From Eubacteriales bacterium (GTDB lineage Bacteria; Bacillota; Clostridia; Christensenellales; Aristaeellaceae), in NCBI GenBank assembly GCA_028701335.1, contig JAQVQY010000010.1, forward strand, positions 1 to 37,285: DNA of 37,285 bases, written 5' to 3'. The position numbers and the translations under genes were made by a program. Positions 18,217-27,510 of this stretch are shown one piece after another (position 1 is the stretch's first letter; each line of letters starts with the position of its first letter). The notes under the pieces were generated by a model that saw only the letters and a program-made list of their open reading frames with translations, searched no databases and was not told the origin of the DNA.

Positions 18217-19152
18217 CTACTTCAGGAAACCCGCCACGATCCTGGCCTCAGCTTCCTCCTCGCTTAAGCCCAGGGTGCGGAGCTTGAGAATCTGCTCGCC
18301 GGCGATCTTCCCAATGGCGGCCTCGTGGATAAGGGCGGCATCGGGGCTCAGCGCGTCCAGCCGGGGGGCGGCGGTGACCACCGCCTCATCGGCCACGATG
18401 GCGTCACAGGCGCTGTGCCCGTGGCAGCGGGCCTCCCCCACGATGCGGCTGACAAAGTGCTGCCGGGAATGGCCTTTGGCCACCGAGCGGCTCACCAGGT
18501 CGCAGCCCGCGTCCTCACCCTCCAGCACCACATGGAAGACGCTTGTGGCCTCCTGGCTGCCGTCGGTCAAAAGGCGCTCCCGGATGATGAGCCTGGACCT
18601 GGCCTTCAGGTTGGCATGGGTCTCCCGCTCGGTAAAGCTGACACCGCCCAGCTGGGAGGTGTCCATGGTGAGGCTGGCGTCCTCCTCCAGCCAGCACTCG
18701 GTGACCGGGTTGATGCGCCGGATGCCTTGTCCCTCCCCGGTGCCCACGTGCTTTTCCTCATACATCACATCGCTCCCCGGGGAGAGATAAAAGCGGTGGA
18801 TGCCGTCATGGCGGCTCTCGCTCTCATCAGATGTATGCACGCCGCAGCCGGCCACAATCTTCACCTGGGCGCCGGCGCCGATGTAGAAATCATTATAGGC
18901 CACATCCCTGATGTCTCCGTGAGTGACCACGGCGGGAATATACACGGTCTCATCCCGTGTGCCAGCGGCCACATGGATCTCAAGCCCAGGCTTGCCGTCG
19001 GGCTTTGACTCGATGCGGATGTTGTCCGTGCTCCTGCGGCCGGCGCAGCCGGAATCCTGGCGGATGTTATAAGCGCCTTCAAACGCGCCCTCATACCCCT
19101 CTACGGTGTTAAGGAGCTCCCGTGCAACGGGGTTTAATTCCTGGATATTCAT
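18217..19152 (-). CDS. SufB/SufD-family Fe-S assembly scaffold (short, SmsB-like)
   Basis: C-terminal ALIHEAAIGKIAGEQILKLRTLGLSEEEAEARIVAGFLK and HSACDAIV motifs; adjacent to SufC-like ATPase; likely ATG 19152. Confidence 0.88.
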   Translation of the reverse strand: MNIQELNPVARELLNTVEGYEGAFEGAYNIRQDSGCAGRRSTDNIRIESKPDGKPGLEIHVAAGTRDETVYIPAVVTHGDIRDVAYNDFYIGAGAQVKIVAGCGVHTSDESESRHDGIHRFYLSPGSDVMYEEKHVGTGEGQGIRRINPVTECWLEEDASLTMDTSQLGGVSFTERETHANLKARSRLIIRERLLTDGSQEATSVFHVVLEGEDAGCDLVSRSVAKGHSRQHFVSRIVGEARCHGHSACDAIVADEAVVTAAPRLDALSPDAALIHEAAIGKIAGEQILKLRTLGLSEEEAEARIVAGFLK

Positions 19153-19871
19153 CACGCTTCCTTCCTGCCAACCGGGCAAAATCCCGCGATTTCCCCGGCC
19201 AGAAGCCCCGGCAGCACGTCTTCCCTTCTGCCCTGGTCACGCACCTGGCCCCCGGAGAGCACCACGATCTCATCGGCGATGTCGATCAGCCTTTGCTGGT
19301 GGGAGATGATGATAAGCGTCCGCTTCTCGCGCTTCAACCCGTTGAACACATCCACCAGGCCCCTGAAGGACCACATGTCGATCCCGGCCTCCGGCTCGTC
19401 AAAGATGGAGACCTGGGTGCCCCGGGCCAGCACCGAGGCGATCTCCACCCGCTTGATCTCCCCGCCTGACAGCCTCGCGTCCACCTCCCGGTCCACATAG
19501 TCCATTGTGCAGAGGCCCACCTTGCCGGTAATGTCGCACAGGGTGTCAAAGTCCAGCTCCCGGCCGGCCGCCGTCTCCAACAGGTCCCTGACCGTAAAGC
19601 CCTTGAAGCGGACCGGGGTCTGAAAGCCAAAGCTGATGCCAAGCCTGGCCCGCTGGGTCACGTCCAGGTCCGTGATGTCCTGCCCGTCCAGGCGGACGCG
19701 CCCCGCGGAGGGCTTCACCAGTCCGGCGATGAGTTTCGCCAGGGTGGTCTTGCCCCCGCCGTTGGGCCCGGTCACCACGGTGAGCTTGCCCCCTGGGATG
19801 GTGAGGTTTAAGTCCTTGATTATATCGCCGCCCTCCGGCAGCGTCCAAAAGACATTTTCCAGCCTGATCAA
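19152..19871 (-). CDS. sufC: SufC-like Fe-S assembly ATPase (SmsC-like)
   Basis: VTGPNGGGKTTLAKLIAGL, ISFGFQTPVRFKGFTVRDLL, ARLSGGEIKRVEIASVLARG, FDEPEAGIDMWSF; likely TTG start 19871 behind AAAGGAGG. Confidence 0.9.
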   Translation of the reverse strand: MIRLENVFWTLPEGGDIIKDLNLTIPGGKLTVVTGPNGGGKTTLAKLIAGLVKPSAGRVRLDGQDITDLDVTQRARLGISFGFQTPVRFKGFTVRDLLETAAGRELDFDTLCDITGKVGLCTMDYVDREVDARLSGGEIKRVEIASVLARGTQVSIFDEPEAGIDMWSFRGLVDVFNGLKREKRTLIIISHQQRLIDIADEIVVLSGGQVRDQGRREDVLPGLLAGEIAGFCPVGRKEA

Positions 19872-19910
19872 TGGCCTGTCCCTCCTTTGGGTATGGTGCC
19901 AACACAGGGG

Positions 19911-19939
19911 ATTGTACCCCGGATTTGAGGCTGTGTACA
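19911..19939 (-). promoter_or_regulatory. Putative promoter for sufCB-like operon
   Basis: Minus strand TGTACA - 17 nt - TACAAT; the -35 lies within inverted repeat GCTGT-GT-ACAGC. Confidence 0.45.
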
Positions 19940-20169
19940 GCTGTTTTGCCCCGGGCCGCCACCTGCATGTCAAACAGGATCATGAAGGGCTGTGAACCTT
20001 TTTCGCGTCCCAGGCGACTTATATCGTGAAAGGGGCAAATTGCCCCATGCCTATGTTTCCAGTTGTCTGTGCCATACGCCATACAGACAGAAGAAAGGGA
20101 TCAAAAAAGAAAACATCCTTAAAAATGGCGGGAATCTGCTTACTGAATGCCATGGAGCTGCGGGGAATA

Positions 20170-20178
20170 TGGTATAAT
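20170..20178 (+). promoter_or_regulatory. Extended -10 promoter element upstream of ABC ATPase gene
   Basis: TGGTATAAT (extended -10 TGnTATAAT) about 30 nt before ATG 20207; no good -35. Confidence 0.5.
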
Positions 20179-20206
20179 GGACCTGTATGTGGAAAGAGGT
20201 GAGGAT

Positions 20207-21109
20207 ATGCAGCTTGTCGTCAACAACATCACCAAGAGCTTCGGCGAGAAGGAGGTGCTCCACGGCGTCTCATTCACGGTTGAGTCCGGCCGGGCCATGG
20301 GCTTTCTGGGCCGCAACGGCGCCGGCAAGTCCACCACCATCCGCTGCCTGATGGACGTGTTCCACCCTGACAGCGGCAACTTCCTGCTGGACGGCAGCCC
20401 GTTTAAGCCCCGGAGCCTGAAAATCGGCTATCTGCCGGAGGAACGGGGCATGTACCAAAAAAACGGGGTGCTGGCCCAGCTGACCTACTTCGCCATGCTC
20501 AGGGGAGCCTCCATGGCCGACGCCGCCGCGTCCGCCAACCACTGGATTGATTATTTTGGCCTGGGGGAATACAAGAACAAAAAGCTGGAGACCCTCTCCA
20601 AAGGCAACCAGCAAAAGATCCAGATTGCCCAGTCCTTTTTAAACGAACCGAATATCCTGATCCTGGATGAGCCCTTCAGCGGTCTGGACCCGGTGAACGC
20701 CCAAATTTTTCAGAACGCCATCAACGAGTTTGTCAAAGAGGGCAGGCTGGTGATCTTCTCCTCCCACCAGATGAGCTATGTGGAGGAAGTATGCGATGAT
20801 GTGACGCTGATCCACAACGGCGATATCCTTTTATCCGGTGACCTGGACCTGATCAAACTGGAGGAGGGGCGGGACAAGCTGTTTCTCTCTGTCCTTTCGG
20901 GCGACACGGCCTGGGAAAAGGCGCTTTCCAATGCCTTCCCTGCCCTTGGGATCATCCCTGGGGATGACGGCCTGATCCTGGACACCAAAGGCCGGGTAAG
21001 CCAGGGGGACATCATGCGCTGGCTCAATGAGGAGCGCCTTACTGTCAGGCGTTTTGGCCTGTATGAGCCCAGCCTCAACGACATCTTCATCAAGAAGGCA
21101 GGTGACTGA
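20207..21109 (+). CDS. ABC transporter ATP-binding protein (NatA-like)
   Basis: GRNGAGKSTTIRCLMDVFHPDSG, LSKGNQQKIQIAQSFLNEPNILILDEPFSGLDPVN; ATG 20207 behind GAGGTGAGG. Confidence 0.92.
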   Translation: MQLVVNNITKSFGEKEVLHGVSFTVESGRAMGFLGRNGAGKSTTIRCLMDVFHPDSGNFLLDGSPFKPRSLKIGYLPEERGMYQKNGVLAQLTYFAMLRGASMADAAASANHWIDYFGLGEYKNKKLETLSKGNQQKIQIAQSFLNEPNILILDEPFSGLDPVNAQIFQNAINEFVKEGRLVIFSSHQMSYVEEVCDDVTLIHNGDILLSGDLDLIKLEEGRDKLFLSVLSGDTAWEKALSNAFPALGIIPGDDGLILDTKGRVSQGDIMRWLNEERLTVRRFGLYEPSLNDIFIKKAGD

Positions 21110-21111
21110 CA

Positions 21112-22374
21112 ATGCGCGATTTCCTTACCGTTTTCAGGTATGAGCTGAAGACGCAGCTGACCAAGAGGACTGCCATCGTCACCACGGTGATCCTGATGCT
21201 GGTGGTGCTGGTCATCACCAGCCTGCCCCGTTTTATCAGCCTCTTTGATACAGGCGAATTGATAAATGAAACCAGCGGCATCGTGGGGGACGCGGGTTAC
21301 GTGCTGCCAGGCGGCGCCATTGAAAACGCGGGCTACGTGCTGCCCGGCGGCGGGACGGACGCGCTCCTGGCCCCCATCGCGGGAGATGACCCGGCCGTTC
21401 TTTTTGAGGACAGGGACGCCCTGACCCAGGCGCTGAGGGACAAAGACATCCAGGTGGGCTTTGTCATCCAGGAGAACCTGGACTATGAGGCCATTTACCT
21501 GGACCGGTCCCTGCAGGACAGCCTGGACACACAGATGGCAGCCATCCTGACGCAGCTTAAGAAGCAGCAGCTGATTGAGCAGATGGGCATCACGCCAGAA
21601 GGCTTCGCGGCCGTCGAGGCCGCCCAGGCTGTGGGCATCACCACTGTCCTGGGCCGCAACAGCGTTGACAACTACGCCATCAGCTTCATCCTGATGTTTG
21701 TGGTGTACATGATGGTGCTGCTCTACGGCAACTCCGTCTCCACCATCATCGCCCGGGAGAAGGACAGCCGCACCATGGAAATCCTTATCACTTCCACCCG
21801 GCCTTCCAGCCTCATCCTGGGCAAGGTGGCGGCGGCGGGCCTGTCAGCGGTCATCCAGTTTGGCGCCGTTGTCCTGGTAACGGTGGCGGGCTACCAATTC
21901 AACAAGCATCTCTATCCCGAGATGGTCACTGCCATGCTCTCCGGCACCCTCACCACCAGCTATGTTTTAAGCTACGTCTTCTTCTCCTTCTTTGGCTTCA
22001 TCCTCTACCTCTTCCTCTACGCCGCCCTTGGCTCCACCGTCTCCAAGATGGAGGATTTGGGCAGCGCCACCGCCCTGGTGCAGTTCCTGTTCATTTTCGG
22101 CTACCTGATCGCCACCTTCGCCGCCAATATGCCTTCGAGCGCTGTGGCGGTGATTGGCAGCATCGTGCCCTTCACCTCCATCATGGTGATGCCATTAAGG
22201 AGCGCCGTGATGACGGTGCCCTGGGGTGAACTCATCCTGGCGGGGGCGCTGATGGTGCTGTTTGTGATGTTCTTCGCTTTCCTGAGCATCAAGATTTACC
22301 GCTGGGGCAGCCTCAACTACGGCAACAAAACCAAGATCAGCCGCATTGTGAAAGAAGCGCTCCGGAGCCACTGA
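21112..22374 (+). CDS. ABC-2 type permease (NatB-like)
   Basis: N-terminal TM, extracellular domain, then multi-TM with IIAREKDSRTMEILITSTRPSSLILGKV typical of NatB/YhaP-like proteins; coupled to ATPase. Confidence 0.9.
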   Translation: MRDFLTVFRYELKTQLTKRTAIVTTVILMLVVLVITSLPRFISLFDTGELINETSGIVGDAGYVLPGGAIENAGYVLPGGGTDALLAPIAGDDPAVLFEDRDALTQALRDKDIQVGFVIQENLDYEAIYLDRSLQDSLDTQMAAILTQLKKQQLIEQMGITPEGFAAVEAAQAVGITTVLGRNSVDNYAISFILMFVVYMMVLLYGNSVSTIIAREKDSRTMEILITSTRPSSLILGKVAAAGLSAVIQFGAVVLVTVAGYQFNKHLYPEMVTAMLSGTLTTSYVLSYVFFSFFGFILYLFLYAALGSTVSKMEDLGSATALVQFLFIFGYLIATFAANMPSSAVAVIGSIVPFTSIMVMPLRSAVMTVPWGELILAGALMVLFVMFFAFLSIKIYRWGSLNYGNKTKISRIVKEALRSH

Positions 22375-22389
22375 GGGCCTTCCTTGCAC

Positions 22390-22418
22390 TTGCCCCGCGC
22401 CTGAACAATGGCTATAAT
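22390..22418 (+). promoter_or_regulatory. Putative promoter for NusG-II protein gene
   Basis: TTGCCC - 17 nt - TATAAT. Confidence 0.55.
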
Positions 22419-22448
22419 GGCGTGAACTGACGCGGAGGTATGTGACGC

Positions 22449-23018
22449 TTGAAGAAGAAGGACCTGAAGATCATTATTCCCATTTTGGCGCTGGCGCTTA
22501 TCCTGCTAATCCTCTCCCAGGTTTTGCCCAGGGAAAACAAGCAGGCTAACGCCGGAGCCCTGGTGACCGCTACCGTTGCGGCCGATAAACTCACCCCCAG
22601 CCCGGCAAAGGAAGCGGGGAGCCCAAACCCTGAAACATCAGCCCAGGCCACGCCTGAGCCCTCTCCTATGCCCACCCTGGCACCGGCCAGGGCGTACCTG
22701 AAGGTGCAGATCGGCAGCTTCGTCTTTGAGCCTCTGGCGCTGACGGAGAACCGGGACCTGGACCTCACCCAAGCGGACGGGAAGCAGAACATCGTGCGGG
22801 TGACGCCTGAGTCCATCATCATGCATTCCGCAAACTGTGACAACCAGGACTGCGTGCATCAGGGCATGGTCAGCCTTGAGAACAGGGGCAATCGGGTGCT
22901 GCAGAACATGATCGTCTGCCTGCCCAACCAGGTGGTGCTCCAGTTGCTGGACCCCCAGGAGGCGCTCGTTGACTGGGAGTCCGCCCACGGCCCGCTGCCG
23001 GAGGCTGAAACGCTCTAA
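22449..23018 (+). CDS. Membrane-anchored NusG domain II-type protein
   Basis: TTG start behind GGAGG; N-terminal TM, P/T-rich linker, then KQNIVRVTPESIIMHSANCDNQDCVHQGMV...MIVCLPNQVVLQLL, typical NusG_II layout. Confidence 0.75.
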   Translation: MKKKDLKIIIPILALALILLILSQVLPRENKQANAGALVTATVAADKLTPSPAKEAGSPNPETSAQATPEPSPMPTLAPARAYLKVQIGSFVFEPLALTENRDLDLTQADGKQNIVRVTPESIIMHSANCDNQDCVHQGMVSLENRGNRVLQNMIVCLPNQVVLQLLDPQEALVDWESAHGPLPEAETL

Positions 23019-23035
23019 AGCCCCAAAAATCGCCC

Positions 23036-23064
23036 TTGCATTAATGCGCGGGCAGTGTTAAAAT
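23036..23064 (+). promoter_or_regulatory. rpmE promoter
   Basis: TTGCAT (23036-23041), 17-nt spacer, TAAAAT (23059-23064). Confidence 0.6.
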
Positions 23065-23068
23065 GCTT

Positions 23069-23115
23069 TTTGCGGCTCATGGTTGCGCGCCATGAATCCG
23101 GCAGTAAGGCGCAAA
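23069..23115 (+). ncRNA. Candidate structured rpmE (L31) 5' leader
   Basis: Outer pairing TTTGCG (23069-23074)/CGCAAA (23110-23115) enclosing hairpin TCATGG-TTGCGCG-CCATGA (23077-23095), 15 nt before rpmE ATG. Confidence 0.5.
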
Positions 23116-23130
23116 TGAGGTGAGAGAACC

Positions 23131-23340
23131 ATGAAAGAGAACATCCATCCCAAGTATCAGAAGGCCACGGTGCGCTGCGTTTGCGGCGAGACCTTTGAAA
23201 CCGGCAGCGTAAGCAAGGAAATGCGCGTGGACATCTGCTCCAAGTGCCATCCTTTCTACACCGGCAAGCAGAAGCTGGTGGACACCGGCGGGCGTGTGGA
23301 GCGCTTCAAGAAGCGCCTGGAAGCCCAGAAGCAGGACTGA
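23131..23340 (+). CDS. rpmE: 50S ribosomal protein L31 (zinc-binding type)
   Basis: [26 protein letters not shown]...[30 protein letters not shown]. Confidence 0.97.
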   Translation: MKENIHPKYQKATVRCVCGETFETGSVSKEMRVDICSKCHPFYTGKQKLVDTGGRVERFKKRLEAQKQD

Positions 23341-23356
23341 GACCAGTTTCGTCGGT

Positions 23357-23384
23357 AAACCGCCCCGCTGCGGGCGGTTTTTTA
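23357..23384 (+). terminator. Rho-independent terminator after rpmE
   Basis: AAACCGCCC-cgctgc-GGGCGGTTTTTT; also ends against the convergent gene. Confidence 0.85.
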
Positions 23385-23885
23385 TTCCTTCTTAAGAGCA
23401 TGTTCCTTGAGGATGGTGAAGCCGCCGCCTTCCTCCTCCCGGGAGAGCATGAGGGCCACCACCCGGGCTTCCCCTGGCAGGAAGGCGTCCCTGGCCCGGA
23501 CGGCCATGTTCTCCCCGATGCCATCCGGGTCAACCGCCAGGGTGATATGCGGACGGTAGTTGCCCTCCTTCAGGCTTGTGAAGGCATCGGCGTATTCATC
23601 ATGCCGGGCGTGGAAAAGCCTGTGGTAGCGCCCCAATTCCTCCGCTTCAGGCAGGCACACCAGGATATCAGGAGAGAGCAGGGCGATCCCTGCCAGCCGC
23701 ACCGGAAAGGCGGAAAAGCGCGGCGCCATCTCCTTCAGGTACCGGGCCAGGGGTTCCTCCTCCCAGAGGTAGTTCCCCAGGGTGATATGCGGGTGGATGG
23801 GCGGGGTATCAAGGGCGCCTGAGAGGGCAGAGAGCCGGCTCTCCGCCTTGTGGTCAAAGGTCCAGATGACCGACAGCCTGCGCAT
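23382..23885 (-). CDS. 2'-5' RNA ligase superfamily (2H phosphoesterase-like) protein
   Basis: Two HxT motifs: IHPHITLGNY and YRPHITLAVD. Confidence 0.85.
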   Translation of the reverse strand: MRRLSVIWTFDHKAESRLSALSGALDTPPIHPHITLGNYLWEEEPLARYLKEMAPRFSAFPVRLAGIALLSPDILVCLPEAEELGRYHRLFHARHDEYADAFTSLKEGNYRPHITLAVDPDGIGENMAVRARDAFLPGEARVVALMLSREEEGGGFTILKEHALKKE

Positions 23886-23951
23886 GCGCCCTCCTTGTGC
23901 AAACTTTTTTTGTATTATAGCCTCACTTTAGCCCAAACGCTACTTTTACCC

Positions 23952-23979
23952 TTGCTCCCCTTGCCCCATCGTGTATAAT
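23952..23979 (+). promoter_or_regulatory. Putative promoter for yqhQ-prmC-prfA
   Basis: TTGCTC - 16 nt - TATAAT. Confidence 0.55.
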
Positions 23980-24018
23980 ATCTCTATAGCGCCCAGGCGT
24001 TATGAGGAGGATATTGTA

Positions 24019-25056
24019 TTGAATTCCATTGAAGATAAAAAATCAACGCGGACGCCGGACATCGGCGGACAAGCCGTTTTGGATGGGGTGATGATGAAGT
24101 CCCCCGATGCCATCGCCATTGCCGTGCGCCGGGAGAACGGCGATATCGTGGTCAAGAGGCAGCCCTACACTTCCCCCGGCATAAAGCACGCCTGGATGGG
24201 CAAGCCCATCATCCGCGGCGCTGTCAACATGGGGATCATGATGAAGCTGGGCGTGGGCGTCCTTCAGGACAGCGCCGACATGACAGGCGCTTTGGCAGAT
24301 GAGAAGCCCTCCAGGTTTGAAGACTGGCTGAGCAAAAAGCTGGGCAAGGGAGCCGATAAGGTATTGATGGGCCTGGCCCTGGTATTGGCCCTGGCGCTGT
24401 CCCTGGCGCTGTTTGTGTTTTTGCCAAACATCCCCGCCAGTGCCATGCGCGCCGCCGGCTGGCCGTTGTTTTCAATAAACCTGACCAGCGGCCTCATCCG
24501 CACCTTGATCCTGATTGCATACCTCTACCTTACCGGCCTGGTGCCCGACATGCGCCGGACCTTCCAATACCACGGGGCGGAGCACAAGACGGTGTACACC
24601 CATGAGGCGGGCGAGCCCCTGACGCCTGAAAACGCGCAGAAGTTCAGCACGCTCCACCCCCGCTGCGGCACCAGTTTCCTTTTGCTCACCTTTATCCTGT
24701 CCATCCTTTTCTACTCAGTGTTTGATGAACTGGTGCTGGGGCTGACGGGCTTTGACATGGCCGGCAACTACTTTATCCGGGTGTTGAGCCGCATTGTGCT
24801 TTTGCCCCTGGTGGCGGGGCTGGGCTATGAGGCGCTCAAAGGGCTGGCCCATGCCAACAACCCTGTGACCCGCGCCCTGCGCTGGCCGGGGATGCAGCTG
24901 CAAAGGCTGACCACCAGGCAACCCACGGGAGAGATGCTGGAAGTGGCCATTGCCGCCATGAACGCCGCCCTTGAAGGCCTGCCGGAAGGCGCCAAAACCA
25001 AAGAGGGTTACACCCTTCTGTCCAAAGCCGCGCCAGGGGAGGCGGTGGCGGTTTGA
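24019..25056 (+). CDS. yqhQ: DUF1385 family protein, YqhQ-like
   Basis: DIGGQAVLDGVMMKSPDAIAIAVRR, FQYHGAEHKTVYTHEAGEPLTPENAQKFSTLHPRCGTSFLL; likely TTG start 24019 behind GAGGAGG. Confidence 0.92.
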   Translation: MNSIEDKKSTRTPDIGGQAVLDGVMMKSPDAIAIAVRRENGDIVVKRQPYTSPGIKHAWMGKPIIRGAVNMGIMMKLGVGVLQDSADMTGALADEKPSRFEDWLSKKLGKGADKVLMGLALVLALALSLALFVFLPNIPASAMRAAGWPLFSINLTSGLIRTLILIAYLYLTGLVPDMRRTFQYHGAEHKTVYTHEAGEPLTPENAQKFSTLHPRCGTSFLLLTFILSILFYSVFDELVLGLTGFDMAGNYFIRVLSRIVLLPLVAGLGYEALKGLAHANNPVTRALRWPGMQLQRLTTRQPTGEMLEVAIAAMNAALEGLPEGAKTKEGYTLLSKAAPGEAVAV

Positions 25057-25895
25057 CCGTTGCCCAGGCCCTTCAAGACGCCTACGCGCTCCTTGCCCAG
25101 GTGCCGGATGGAAAGCTGGATGCCCAGTGGCTTTTGTCCCATGTGCTGGGGGTCAAGCGCCTTGCCCTAACCCTTATGCAGGATCAACCGCTTTCTGCCG
25201 CACAGGAGGCGGCTTTTACGGATTATGTCACCAGGCGGGCCAAAAGGGAGCCGCTTCAGTACATTCTGGGCAGCGCCCACTTCATGGGCCGCCGGTTTGT
25301 GGCACGCCCCGGCGTGCTTATCCCCCGGGATGACACAGAAACCCTGGCGCAGATGGCCATCAGCCGGGTCAAGCCCGGGGACAGAGTGCTTGATTTGTGT
25401 TGCGGCAGCGGGAACCTGGCCATCGCCATCAAGCTGGCCTGCCCGAAAGCTGAGATCTGGGCCAGCGATGTGTCCCAGGAGGCGGTAATCCTCACCCGGG
25501 AGAACGCGCGCCAACTGGGGGCGGAGATCACCGTGGCCCAGGGCGACCTGTTTAATCCTTTAAGGGGACAGCGCTTTGACGTTATCGTGTCAAATCCCCC
25601 TTATATTCCGGCGGGGGAACTGCCGGGCCTGCAGGCTGAGGTGGGCTTCGAGCCGGCGCTGGCGCTTTCAGGCGGGGAGGACGGCCTGTCCTTCTACCGC
25701 GCGATTATAAGGGAGGCTCCCCACTTCCTTGCCCCCGGCGGATTCCTGATGCTGGAGGTGGGAGACGGGCAGGCGGAGGCGCTTCATGCGCTTTTGCCCC
25801 CCGGCTTTGCGCACTGGCAGATGGCGCGGGACCTCTCGGGGCTTTTACGTGCTGCGGAAACCCGCAGGAAGGACTATGATGCAGGAGAAGTTTGA
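25053..25895 (+). CDS. prmC: Peptide chain release factor N5-glutamine methyltransferase
   Basis: [45 protein letters not shown]; between yqhQ and prfA. Confidence 0.95.
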   Translation: MTVAQALQDAYALLAQVPDGKLDAQWLLSHVLGVKRLALTLMQDQPLSAAQEAAFTDYVTRRAKREPLQYILGSAHFMGRRFVARPGVLIPRDDTETLAQMAISRVKPGDRVLDLCCGSGNLAIAIKLACPKAEIWASDVSQEAVILTRENARQLGAEITVAQGDLFNPLRGQRFDVIVSNPPYIPAGELPGLQAEVGFEPALALSGGEDGLSFYRAIIREAPHFLAPGGFLMLEVGDGQAEALHALLPPGFAHWQMARDLSGLLRAAETRRKDYDAGEV

Positions 25896-26940
25896 GGCCT
25901 TGAGCGCCCGCCTTCAGGAGCTGTCGCTTACGGCCAACCAGCCTGAGGTCATTTTGGATCAGCCCCGCTACCAGGCGCTGGTGAAGGAGATAGCGGGGCT
26001 TACGCCAACGGTCACGGCCTGGGAGGACTTTCAGGCGCTTGAAGAAGAGATAGCCTCCACCCGGGAGCTGCTGGAGAGCCCGGAACTCGCAGGCATGGCA
26101 AAAGAAGAGCTTGAAGCGCTTGAGGAAAAGCGCGGGAAAGCGGAAACCCAGCTGCGCCTGATGCTGCTCCCAAAAGATGAGGATGATGACCGCAACGTGG
26201 TGATGGAAATCCGAGCGGGCGCTGGCGGAGACGAAGCGAGCCTGTTTGGCGGGGTGCTTTTGCGCATGTACACCCGCTACGCCGAGCGTCATGGCTACGA
26301 AGTCAATTACCTGAGCCTGTCGGACACGGAACTGGGCGGTGTGAAGGAGGCGGTGTTCACCCTCTCGGGAAAGGGCGCCTTCAGCCGGATGAAGTATGAA
26401 AGCGGGGTGCACCGCATCCAGCGGGTGCCGGCCACCGAGTCCCAGGGCCGCATCCACACCTCAACCGCCACCGTGGCTGTCCTGCCGGAGGCCGATGAGG
26501 TGGATATCCAGATCAACCCGGCCGACCTGCGGGTTGATACCTACCGCTCCAGCGGCAAGGGAGGCCAGCACGTGAACCGGACGGACTCCGCCGTGCGCAT
26601 CACACACCTGCCCACGGGCCTGGTGGTCACCTGCCAGGATGAGAAAAGCCAGCTGAAAAACAAGGAGCAGGCATTAAAAGTCCTCCGCAGCCGTTTGTAT
26701 GAGCAGAAGCAGGCCCAGCAGCACGAGGTGTACGCCCAGAATCGCCGGGGGCAGATAGGCACCGGGGACCGCAGCGAGCGCATCCGCACCTACAACTTCC
26801 CCCAGGGCCGGGTGACCGACCACCGCATCGGGCTCACCCTTTACCAGATCGACCAGATCATGGACGGCGACCTGGACCCCATTATTGACGCCCTGGCCAT
26901 GGAAGCCCGGCAGCAAGCCCTGGCCGAAAGTCGCATATAG
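25876..26940 (+). CDS. prfA: Peptide chain release factor 1
   Basis: [54 protein letters not shown] (GGQ); start MMQEKFEAL at 25876. Confidence 0.97.
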   Translation: MMQEKFEALSARLQELSLTANQPEVILDQPRYQALVKEIAGLTPTVTAWEDFQALEEEIASTRELLESPELAGMAKEELEALEEKRGKAETQLRLMLLPKDEDDDRNVVMEIRAGAGGDEASLFGGVLLRMYTRYAERHGYEVNYLSLSDTELGGVKEAVFTLSGKGAFSRMKYESGVHRIQRVPATESQGRIHTSTATVAVLPEADEVDIQINPADLRVDTYRSSGKGGQHVNRTDSAVRITHLPTGLVVTCQDEKSQLKNKEQALKVLRSRLYEQKQAQQHEVYAQNRRGQIGTGDRSERIRTYNFPQGRVTDHRIGLTLYQIDQIMDGDLDPIIDALAMEARQQALAESRI

Positions 26941-26973
26941 GCTCCGCCGGGGAGAAAAACAAGGAGACACAGC

Positions 26974-27510
26974 ATGTCCAGCAACAGCCCCCTGACCCGT
27001 GCGCAAAAACAAATCCTGGTGTTCAGCCTTTTAATTATTTTCCTGCTTGGCGTCCTGGTCTATCTCTTCAGGGACCAGGGCGCGCCCGCGGCGCCGGTCA
27101 CAAACGCCACGCCGACGCCTGCGCCGGAAGCCACCTACGTGACGGTGGACGACGCCAAAGATTTCCTGCCGACTCCCACGCCCGTCCCCACACCTGCGCC
27201 CACCCTCGCGCCAACGCCCGCCATTACCCCCACTCCCGCGCCTGAAATCACACTGATGCCGCAGAGTTACCCCACCCTGCGCCGCAATGACGCGGGCGCT
27301 GAGGTAAAGCGCATGCAGACCCGGCTGATCGAGCTGGGCTACCTTAAGCCCGGCGGGGACGACGGGGACTTTGGTACCGGCACGTTTAACGCCGTGCGGG
27401 AGTTCCAGCGCAACAACAACCTGGGCACGGACGGCGTGGCGGGGCCCGCCACCCTCTCCGTCCTGTATGGCAATAGCCCGGTGCCCGCCAACCCGGGAGG
27501 AGAAGAGTAG
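26974..27510 (+). CDS. Membrane-anchored peptidoglycan-binding domain (PG_binding_1) protein
   Basis: N-terminal TM, P/T/A-rich linker, then LRRNDAGAEVKRMQTRLIELGYLKPGGDDGDFGTGTFNAVREFQRNNNLGTDGVAGPATLSVLYG. Confidence 0.9.
   Translation: MSSNSPLTRAQKQILVFSLLIIFLLGVLVYLFRDQGAPAAPVTNATPTPAPEATYVTVDDAKDFLPTPTPVPTPAPTLAPTPAITPTPAPEITLMPQSYPTLRRNDAGAEVKRMQTRLIELGYLKPGGDDGDFGTGTFNAVREFQRNNNLGTDGVAGPATLSVLYGNSPVPANPGGEE

Noticed and set aside
25705-26457. 250-aa minus-strand ORF
   Set aside because: Antisense to prfA/prmC.
27100-27250. Repetitive TPTPAP coding sequence resembling a DNA repeat
   Set aside because: Explained as an ordinary proline/threonine-rich linker between TM anchor and peptidoglycan-binding domain.
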